Of a stretch of DNA of 64,000 nucleotides, positions 57,698 to 64,000 are shown one piece after another. Under the pieces are notes generated by a model. That model worked only from the letters and a program-made list of their open reading frames with translations, was not told where the DNA came from and did no database searches. The stretch spans positions 372,001-436,000 of the forward strand of contig NZ_JBAKHD010000001.1 of NCBI RefSeq assembly GCF_049065735.1, written 5' to 3'. The translations under genes and the position numbers were made by a program. This stretch comes from Paramesorhizobium sp049065735 (GTDB lineage: Bacteria; Pseudomonadota; Alphaproteobacteria; Rhizobiales; Rhizobiaceae). Positions within the stretch are counted from its first letter, which is position 1. Each line of letters opens with the position of its first letter.

Positions 57698-60600
57698 ATG
57701 CGCTTCTCCAAGCTCCGCCTCGTCGGCTTCAAATCCTTCGTCGAGCCGATGGAGTTTGTCATCGAGAGCGGGCTGACCGGCATTGTCGGCCCTAATGGTT
57801 GCGGCAAGTCCAATCTGGTGGAAGCGCTGCGCTGGGTGATGGGCGAGAACTCCTATAAGAACATGCGCGCGTCCGGCATGGACGATGTCATCTTCTCCGG
57901 CTCCGGTACGCGCCCCGCGCGCAACACCGCCGAGGTGACGCTGTTCCTTCAGAACCACGACCGTACCGCCCCCGCGCCCTATAACGACGCTGACGAATTG
58001 CAGGTCTCCCGCCGCATCGAGCGTGAGGCGGGCTCCGTCTACCGCATCAACGGCAAGGAGGCGCGCGCTAAGGATGTGCAGCTTCTGTTCGCTGACCAGT
58101 CCACCGGCGCCCGCTCGCCTTCCATGGTGGGGCAGGGGCGCATCGGCGAGCTGATCCAGGCCAAGCCCCAGGCGCGCCGCGCCCTTCTGGAAGAGGCGGC
58201 GGGCATTTCCGGTCTCCACACCCGTCGTCACGAAGCGGAGCTTCGCCTGCGCGCCGCCGAGGGCAATCTGGAACGGCTGGAGGACGTCGTCGGCGAGCTC
58301 GGAGCCCAGCTGGAGAGTCTCAAGCGCCAGGCGCGGCAGGCCAATCGCTTCAAGGCGCTCTCCGCCGATATTCGCAGCGCCGAAGCCATCCTGCTGCATC
58401 TGAAATGGACGCTGGCGAAGACGCAGGAGGCGGAAGCGCAGAGCGCGCTGTCGGCGGCCACCGTGCTCGTCGCTGAGCGCGCGCAGGCGCAGATGGCGGC
58501 GGCGAAGGAGCAGGCCGTCGCCGCCCACCGTCTGCCTGATTTGCGCGAGGCGGAAGCCAAAGCCGCCGCCGCATTGCAGCGCCTCACCATCGCCCGCAGC
58601 CAGCTCGACGAGGAGGCGGAGCGCATCCGCGCCCGGCGCTCGGAGTTGATGAAGCGGCTGGAGCAGCTGGCGAGCGATATCGTCCGCGAAGAGCAGATGG
58701 TGCGCGAGAACGCTGATATTCTGGCGCGCCTCGACGAGGAGGAGCGCGCGCTCAATCTCGACAATGACCATGCCGAGGACCGCGAGATCGAGACCCGCGA
58801 GGCCTTCGAGGAAGCGGACGCGAAGCTGAAGGAAAGCGAAGCGGCGCTCGCGCGGCTGACGGCGGAGCGCGCCGAAGCCGCCGCTGAGCGCGGTCAGGTC
58901 GAGCGATCTTTGCGCGAAGCCGCCGAGCGCCGCGACCGGCAGGCGAAGCAGATCGGCGATGTGGAGCGCGAAATCGCGACGCTCGCCGCACAAATTGCCG
59001 CCCTTGCCGACCCCGCGCAAAAGCGCCTTGCCGTAGACCGCGCGGAAGAGGCGGTTGCCGCCGCCGAGGAAGCCGCCATCATGGCGGAAGAACAGGTCGA
59101 AGAGAGCCGCGCCGAGGAAGCCGCGCTTCGCCAGCCGCTGAACGAGGCGCGCGGTGAGGTAAGCCGGATCGAGACCGAGGCGAAGACGCTCGCCCGCATC
59201 ATCAATGCCGACACAGCAGGCGAATATCCTGCTATCGTCGAGGCGGTGCGGGTGGAAAAAGGCTTTGAGACTGCGCTGGGGGCGGCGCTTGGCGAAGACC
59301 TCGACGCCCCCGCGGATGCGAACGCCCCGGTGTTCTGGGCCGGAGCCGGCGTCGAGGAAGACGACCCGGTCTTGCCGGAAGGGGTGGATGCCCTCGTTTT
59401 CCATGTGAGCGCGCCGCGCGAGCTCTCGCGCAGGCTCAAGCAGATCGGCGTGGTGGACGAGGCCGATGGCCCGATCTTGCAGAAATTGCTGAAACCCGGC
59501 CAGCGGCTGGTGAGCCGGGCAGGGGCGCTCTGGCGCTGGGATGGCTACACCGCCAGCGCCGAAGCGCCGACCCCTGCTGCCCAGCGCCTTGCCCAGAAGA
59601 ACCGGCTGGCCGAACTGGAGCTGGAAGCGGTCGAGGCACGGCAGCGTTTGGCTGAGATCGAGAACGCCGTCGCGCGCGGTGAAGCGGCCGTTCGCGAGGC
59701 GGTGGAGCGCGAGCGCATGGCGCGCGACCATTGGCGGGCGACACAGCGCGCGCTCGACGAGGCCCGCGAGGCGCTAGCTGCCGCCGAACGCGCGGCGGGC
59801 CAGCTATCGAGCCGCCGCGCCGCGCTGGACGAGGCAAAGGCGCGCCTTGTCGAGACGCTGGAGGAGGCCGAGGCGCAGTTTGCGGAAGCCGAGGATCGTC
59901 TTGCAGCGATGCCCGACATCGCGGATGTGAATGCGCGGCTTGACGCGCAGACCGCCGAGGTCATGGCCGGGCGCGCCGCGCTGGCCGAGGCGCGGGCGGC
60001 TTACGAGGGGCTGCGGCGCCAGGCCGAGACGCGCATGAAGCGGCTTGAGGCCATTGACCGCGAGCGCAAGAGCTGGATTGCCCGCGCCGCCAATGCCGAC
60101 AGGCAGATCGAGGCGCTCTCGGAGCGCCGCGCCGAAACCGCCGCCGAGGCGGAGGAGCTGGCCGACGCGCCCGACGAGATCGAGGCGCGCCGCCGCGCGC
60201 TCATGACCGAGCTGACCGAGGCGGAAGCGCGCCGCCGCGAGGCCGCCGACCGGCTGGCGCTGGCCGAATCGAAGCAGGCCGAGCTCGACAGGCTCGCCAC
60301 CGAGGCGATCCAGAACCTCGCCGTCTCGCGCGAGGCCCGCGCCCGCGCCGAGGAGCGCGTCACCGCCGCCGAGGAGCGCCGCAAGGATGCCGAGCGCCGC
60401 ATCGCCGAGGCGCTCAACTGCGCCCCCCATGAGGCCTTCCGTCTGACCGGGCTGAACCCCGGCGACCCCTTGCCCGATGTCGAGGATGTGGACCGGCGGC
60501 TCGAACGGCTCAAGCTCGAGCGCGAACGGCTTGGTGCGGTGAATTTGCGCGCCGACGAGGAGAGCCAGGAACTGGCCGAGCGGCTCGAAGCCATCGTCGG

Positions 60601-61156
60601 CGAGCGCGAGGATGTGATCGAGGCGATCAAGAAGCTGCGCCAGGCGATCCAGAACCTGAACCGCGAGGGCCGCGAGCGCCTGCTTGCTGCCTTCGATGTG
60701 GTCAACGCGCAGTTCCAGCGGCTGTTCACCCATCTTTTCGGCGGCGGCACGGCGGAATTGCAGCTGATCGAATCCGACGACCCGCTCGATGCCGGCCTCG
60801 AAATCCTCGCCCGCCCGCCGGGCAAGAAGCCGCAGACCATGACGCTGCTGTCGGGCGGCGAGCAGGCCTTGACGGCAATGGCGCTGATCTTCGCGGTGTT
60901 CCTGACCAACCCGGCGCCGATCTGCGTTCTCGACGAGGTCGACGCGCCGCTCGACGACCACAATGTCGAGCGCTTCTGCAACCTGATGGACGAGATGGCC
61001 GCCTCTACTGAAACCCGCTTCGTCGTCATCACCCACAACCCCATCACCATGGCCCGCATGAACCGCCTCTTCGGGGTGACGATGGCCGAGCAGGGCGTCT
61101 CGCAGCTGGTGTCGGTGGATTTGCAGATGGCGGAGAGGTTGCTGGAGGCGAGTTGA
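57698..61156 (+). CDS. smc: Chromosome segregation protein SMC
   Basis: 1152 residues. Walker A GPNGCGKSN at 31-39 in the N-terminal head, two long coiled coils (about 165-495 and 640-1000) around a hinge (about 500-620, GYPAIVEAVRVEKGFETALGAALG-like), and the C-terminal head with signature LLSGGEQALTAMALIFAVF and Walker B ICVLDEVDAPLDDHNV. It compacts and segregates the chromosome with ScpA/ScpB, which are not in this window. ATG 57698 follows GGAGGAG. The coiled coil is rich in Ala, Glu and Arg. Confidence 0.97.
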   Translation: MRFSKLRLVGFKSFVEPMEFVIESGLTGIVGPNGCGKSNLVEALRWVMGENSYKNMRASGMDDVIFSGSGTRPARNTAEVTLFLQNHDRTAPAPYNDADELQVSRRIEREAGSVYRINGKEARAKDVQLLFADQSTGARSPSMVGQGRIGELIQAKPQARRALLEEAAGISGLHTRRHEAELRLRAAEGNLERLEDVVGELGAQLESLKRQARQANRFKALSADIRSAEAILLHLKWTLAKTQEAEAQSALSAATVLVAERAQAQMAAAKEQAVAAHRLPDLREAEAKAAAALQRLTIARSQLDEEAERIRARRSELMKRLEQLASDIVREEQMVRENADILARLDEEERALNLDNDHAEDREIETREAFEEADAKLKESEAALARLTAERAEAAAERGQVERSLREAAERRDRQAKQIGDVEREIATLAAQIAALADPAQKRLAVDRAEEAVAAAEEAAIMAEEQVEESRAEEAALRQPLNEARGEVSRIETEAKTLARIINADTAGEYPAIVEAVRVEKGFETALGAALGEDLDAPADANAPVFWAGAGVEEDDPVLPEGVDALVFHVSAPRELSRRLKQIGVVDEADGPILQKLLKPGQRLVSRAGALWRWDGYTASAEAPTPAAQRLAQKNRLAELELEAVEARQRLAEIENAVARGEAAVREAVERERMARDHWRATQRALDEAREALAAAERAAGQLSSRRAALDEAKARLVETLEEAEAQFAEAEDRLAAMPDIADVNARLDAQTAEVMAGRAALAEARAAYEGLRRQAETRMKRLEAIDRERKSWIARAANADRQIEALSERRAETAAEAEELADAPDEIEARRRALMTELTEAEARRREAADRLALAESKQAELDRLATEAIQNLAVSREARARAEERVTAAEERRKDAERRIAEALNCAPHEAFRLTGLNPGDPLPDVEDVDRRLERLKLERERLGAVNLRADEESQELAERLEAIVGEREDVIEAIKKLRQAIQNLNREGRERLLAAFDVVNAQFQRLFTHLFGGGTAELQLIESDDPLDAGLEILARPPGKKPQTMTLLSGGEQALTAMALIFAVFLTNPAPICVLDEVDAPLDDHNVERFCNLMDEMAASTETRFVVITHNPITMARMNRLFGVTMAEQGVSQLVSVDLQMAERLLEAS

Positions 61157-62001
61157 TGCGGCGCGAACGCCCTCCCTCCCCCTTGCGGGGAGGGTGGCCC
61201 GAAGGGCCGGGTGGGGGTGGTGACGGTTGTGCTCTAACGGGCAATCGAAGCGCGCTGCCTTTACCACCCCCATCCGCCCGCTTCGCGGGCGTTCGTCGCG
61301 GGAAAAGCCAAATCGTTGGTTTTTCCTCGGCCTATGGCCGAACGCTCCTCAACCCCGTAAGGGGGAAGGAGGGTGCAAGCTTTGCCGCCTCGCTCGTCTT
61401 CCACGCTCTCCTCATTGCCCTCCTGCTCCTGATTCCCAAACCCCTGCTGCCGAAACTTCCCTCGGAGGAAGCCGTCCCGGTTGAAATCGTCATGCCACCG
61501 CAGCCGGTCCCGCCTGAACCGGCAACTCCTGTACAGGAACTGGCCGCACCTCCCAAAAGCCCCGAACTGCCCGCGCCCGCAGCACAAACAGCACCCGAAC
61601 CACCCCCCATAATCCGCGCCACGAACCTCTACTCCGCGCGGATGCTGGCCGACCCGCGCAGCCGGCAGGCGCGGGAGGCGCTGGCGCAGCTCGCCGGTCC
61701 TGACCGCATGGAGCAATTATGCGATGCCGAGGCGATGGAGCAGATCGCGCGCTGGAGGCGGGAATTCCAGCCCGACCGTCTCATCGCCTATGCCATGGAC
61801 GACACGAGACTCGACGGCGCGCTTGTCATCGCCGACGGCGCGGCCTTTCGCAGCAAGGGGCGATGGTACCAGATCAAATTCCGCTGCGGCCTGACCGCCG
61901 ATTTGAAAACCGTCGCTTCATTCGAGTTCCAAGTGGGCGATCCCATCCCCAGGGAGCAATGGGCCGCGCATTATCTTTCCGTGGATGATGACGGCGAATG
62001 A
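61156..62001 (+). CDS. DUF930 protein with a palindromic repeat in its 5' coding region
   Basis: 281 residues as an open frame from ATG 61156, which overlaps the smc stop by one base. After four or five residues the frame runs through the family 1 repeat at 61169-61374 (about 70 residues, PPSPLRGGWPEGPGGGGDG and so on) and then continues into a membrane helix FAASLVFHALLIALLLLIP, a Pro-rich linker, and the DUF930 domain (TNLYSARMLADPRSRQAREAL...QLCDAEAMEQIARW...FRCGLTADLKTVASFEFQVG). No ATG, GTG or TTG lies between the repeat and the helix; the first ATG downstream, 61492, would lose the helix. Function of DUF930 is unknown. Confidence 0.8.
   Translation: MRRERPPSPLRGGWPEGPGGGGDGCALTGNRSALPLPPPSARFAGVRRGKSQIVGFSSAYGRTLLNPVRGKEGASFAASLVFHALLIALLLLIPKPLLPKLPSEEAVPVEIVMPPQPVPPEPATPVQELAAPPKSPELPAPAAQTAPEPPPIIRATNLYSARMLADPRSRQAREALAQLAGPDRMEQLCDAEAMEQIARWRREFQPDRLIAYAMDDTRLDGALVIADGAAFRSKGRWYQIKFRCGLTADLKTVASFEFQVGDPIPREQWAAHYLSVDDDGE
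61169..61374. repeat. Family 1 palindromic repeat, copy 5 (inside the DUF930 frame)
   Basis: CCCTCCCTCCCCCTTGCGGG to GGGTGGGGGTGGTGACGG, then the right half with the same inserted module as the copy at 7819: AAAAGCCAAATCGTTGG...CCTCGGCCTATGGCCGAACG, ending CCCGTAAGGGGGAAGGAGGG. It carries no stop in the DUF930 frame. Confidence 0.85.
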
Positions 62002-62026
62002 TGAAGCGCGGCGGCGAGCGGGTGGT

Positions 62027-62371
62027 CTAGGTTCCCCACACCGCCAGCTCGTTCCCCGCCGGGTCTGTGAAGTGAAACCGCCGTCCGCCCGGGAAAGAGA
62101 AAATGGGCTTCACGATCTTGCCGCCCGCCTTCTCCACCGCATCGAGCGTTTCCTCCAGATTTTCGGAGTAGAGCACCGGCAGCGGCTTGGTCGCCGGCTC
62201 CAGCGGCGTGGCATCAAAGCCGCCTTCCAGCCCTTCGTCGAAGGCCGAATAGGTGGGGCCGTAATCGGTGAAGGTCCAGGCAAAGGCCGCGCTGTAGAAA
62301 TTCTTGACCTTATCCAGCGTCCCGCCGCCGGCCGGCAATTCCAGATAATCGAGCTTTCCCGTTTTGCGCAT
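62027..62371 (-). CDS. VOC family protein (glyoxalase-like)
   Basis: 114 residues: LDYLELPAGGGTLDKVKNFYSAAFAWTFTDYGPTYSAF, then LPVLYSENLEETLDAVEKAGGKIVKPIFSFPGGRRFHFTDPAGNELAVW, the betaalphabetabetabeta repeats of a VOC domain. The last block FTDPAGNELAVW is typical of antibiotic-resistance or lyase-like members. Function not known. ATG 62371 was chosen because GGAG is 6 bases upstream. It converges on the DUF930 gene. Confidence 0.88.
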   Translation of the reverse strand: MRKTGKLDYLELPAGGGTLDKVKNFYSAAFAWTFTDYGPTYSAFDEGLEGGFDATPLEPATKPLPVLYSENLEETLDAVEKAGGKIVKPIFSFPGGRRFHFTDPAGNELAVWGT

Positions 62372-62554
62372 GATCATCTCCAGATTTTGTTCCCTTTATG
62401 TTCTAGACAAGGTTTGCGAAAAATGCAACAGATGAAAATGTAGGGTTTGGTGCCCGCGCTAATCGATTTGATTATGCAGTGCAGCATTTTTCCGGTTGTG
62501 GCCCGTCGCGTCCTTCGCTTAGCTTGAGCGGACGAGGGTTTGGAGGAAAGCGCG

Positions 62555-64000
62555 ATGGCGAAGTGGGTGTACACATTTGGTGACGGCAAGGCGGAGGGCG
62601 CGGCGCGCGACCGTGATCTCCTCGGCGGCAAGGGCGCCAATCTGGCCGAGATGGCGAGCCTTGGCCTGCCGGTTCCGCCCGGCTTCACCATCACCACGAA
62701 GGTCTGCCGCTATTATTACGACAACGACCGCACCTATCCCGGCGAACTGGAAGCACAGGTCGAAACCGCACTCGCCCATATCGCCGCTCTGACCGGCCGC
62801 GCCTTTGGCGATGCTGACAAGCCGCTGCTCGTCTCGGTGCGTTCGGGCGCCCGCGCCTCCATGCCGGGCATGATGGACACGGTGCTCAATCTCGGCCTCA
62901 ATGACGAGACGGTCGAGGCCATCGCGCGCGAGTCGGGCGACGAGCGCTTCGCCTATGACAGCTACCGCCGCTTCATCCAGATGTATTCCGATGTCGTCCT
63001 CGGCGTCGATCACTCCTATTTCGAGGAAATACTGGAGGACGCCAAAGCCAATCTCGGCGCGGATGTCGATACGGACCTCACCGCCGATGATTGGAAGAAT
63101 GTAATCGCGCGCTATAAGGAAAAGGTCGAGGAAGAGCTGGGTGAGCCGTTCCCGCAATCGCCCCAGAAGCAGCTTTGGGGGGCGATCGGCGCGGTCTTTT
63201 CCAGCTGGATGAACGCCCGCGCCATCACCTATCGCCGCCTCCACAACATTCCCGCCGATTGGGGCACGGCGGTCAATGTGCAGGCCATGGTGTTCGGCAA
63301 TATGGGGGAGACATCGGCCACCGGCGTCGCTTTCACCCGCAACCCCTCCACGGGCGAGAAGAAGCTCTATGGCGAGTTTCTCGTCAATGCGCAGGGCGAG
63401 GATGTGGTGGCGGGCATTCGCACGCCGCAGAACATCACCGAGGCGGCGCGCATCCAGGCCGGCTCCGACAAGCCCTCGCTCGAAAAAGTGATGCCCGACG
63501 CCTTTGCCGAATTCGTCCGCGTCGCCGAAACGCTGGAGAAGCATTACCGCGACATGCAGGACCTCGAATTCACCATCGAGCGCGGCAAATTGTGGATGCT
63601 CCAGACCCGCTCCGGCAAGCGCACCGCCAAGGCGGCGCTGAAGATCGCGGTGGAAATGGCTGAGGAAGGGCTGATCTCTAAGGAAGAAGCGGTGCTGCGC
63701 ATCGACCCCGCCTCGCTCGACCAGCTTCTGCATCCGACCATCGATCCCAAGGCGGAGCGGAAGATCATCGGCAGCGGCCTGCCCGCCTCGCCGGGCGCGG
63801 CGACGGGCGAGATCGTGTTCTCGTCCGAGGATGCGGAGGCCGCAAAGGCAGAGGGGCGCAAGGTGATCCTCGTGCGGGTGGAGACGAGCCCGGAGGATAT
63901 TCACGGCATGCACGCCGCCGAAGGCATTCTCACCACGCGCGGCGGCATGACCAGCCACGCGGCGGTGGTCGCCCGTGGCATGGGCAAGCCCTGCGTCTCG
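62555..64000 (+). CDS. ppdK: Pyruvate, phosphate dikinase (5' part; gene runs off the window)
   Basis: 482 codons are present and open to the window end. ATG 62555 follows GGAGGAAAG. The N-terminal ATP-grasp domain shows GGKGANLAEMASLGLPVPPGFTIT, SVRSGARASMPGMMDTVLNLGLN, VFGNMGETSATGVAFTRNPSTGEKKLYGEFLVNAQGEDVVAG, and LEFTIERGKLWMLQTRSGKR. The phosphohistidine domain reaches TRGGMTSHAAVVARGMGKPCV with the swinging catalytic His. It interconverts pyruvate and phosphoenolpyruvate. The PEP-binding barrel lies beyond the window. Confidence 0.97.
   Translation, partial: MAKWVYTFGDGKAEGAARDRDLLGGKGANLAEMASLGLPVPPGFTITTKVCRYYYDNDRTYPGELEAQVETALAHIAALTGRAFGDADKPLLVSVRSGARASMPGMMDTVLNLGLNDETVEAIARESGDERFAYDSYRRFIQMYSDVVLGVDHSYFEEILEDAKANLGADVDTDLTADDWKNVIARYKEKVEEELGEPFPQSPQKQLWGAIGAVFSSWMNARAITYRRLHNIPADWGTAVNVQAMVFGNMGETSATGVAFTRNPSTGEKKLYGEFLVNAQGEDVVAGIRTPQNITEAARIQAGSDKPSLEKVMPDAFAEFVRVAETLEKHYRDMQDLEFTIERGKLWMLQTRSGKRTAKAALKIAVEMAEEGLISKEEAVLRIDPASLDQLLHPTIDPKAERKIIGSGLPASPGAATGEIVFSSEDAEAAKAEGRKVILVRVETSPEDIHGMHAAEGILTTRGGMTSHAAVVARGMGKPCVS

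Noticed and set aside
57695..59731. Minus-strand open frame of 678 codons opposite smc
   Set aside because: Antisense shadow produced by the codon bias of the SMC coiled coil; no domain pattern and smc is intact on the plus strand.
1..64000. tRNA/rRNA genes, transposases, integrases or prophage structural genes
   Set aside because: I read both strands for such features and saw none that I could support; a tRNAscan or HMM search could still find short RNA genes that I missed.

Overview
The window is about 64 kb of GC-rich chromosome from an alphaproteobacterium of the order Hyphomicrobiales. Gene content and order point to the family Brucellaceae or a close relative. The evidence is a 377-residue CcrM adenine methyltransferase of the Brucella type, an IalB-family protein, a CoxF-like peptide in the cox operon, thrC next to a mitochondrial-type processing peptidase, and the order ccrM - HAD - mutY - dciA - dsbA - smc - ppdK. 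The comparison with Brucella gene order is from memory, not from a search. No tRNA, rRNA, CRISPR array, prophage or transposase was recognised.

Layout. 1-12.7 kb: tail of a membrane protein, a TacAT toxin-antitoxin pair, pdxH, a lipoprotein, a DnaJ-type cochaperone, fabI, a histidine phosphatase, aroC, ribB, an MFS/TetR pair with three operator sites, a PIN/RHH pair, a histone-deacetylase-family gene, xseB and a DedA protein. 12.7-24.2 kb: small membrane and YidB genes, pirin, dxs, a RelBE pair pressed against tlyA-rlmD, an orphan nucleotidyltransferase with an elaborate palindromic control region, tldD, ialB and a YefM/YoeB pair. 24.3-31.3 kb: a complete aa3 cytochrome c oxidase operon (ctaC, ctaD, ctaB, coxF, ctaG, ctaE, DUF983, surf1). 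31.5-44 kb: ispH, thrB, rnhA, a peroxiredoxin, an orphan DsbD N-domain protein, yqgE, a PemK-like/Phd pair, a GGDEF-EAL protein, rimJ, a ParE/CopG pair, mpp and thrC. 44-50 kb: a lipoprotein, a CSS-motif EAL protein, and ccrM between two HAD phosphatases. 50-56 kb: a low-GC tandemly duplicated secreted protein, mutY, then a GT25 glycosyltransferase and an O-antigen ligase-like protein. 56-64 kb: dciA, a DsbA-like lipoprotein, smc, a DUF930 gene, a VOC protein and the first part of ppdK.

Most genes are conserved housekeeping genes: isoprenoid precursors (dxs, ispH), aromatic and threonine biosynthesis (aroC, thrB, thrC), B2/B6 vitamins (ribB, pdxH), respiration, and chromosome or DNA maintenance (smc, mutY, rnhA, xseB, ccrM, dciA). 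Accessory DNA is threaded between them as short units: six two-gene toxin-antitoxin modules, most with a recognisable palindrome or direct repeat in front, an orphan nucleotidyltransferase, cell-surface genes around mutY, and at least five families of intergenic palindromic repeats. One repeat copy lies inside the DUF930 reading frame and is apparently translated.
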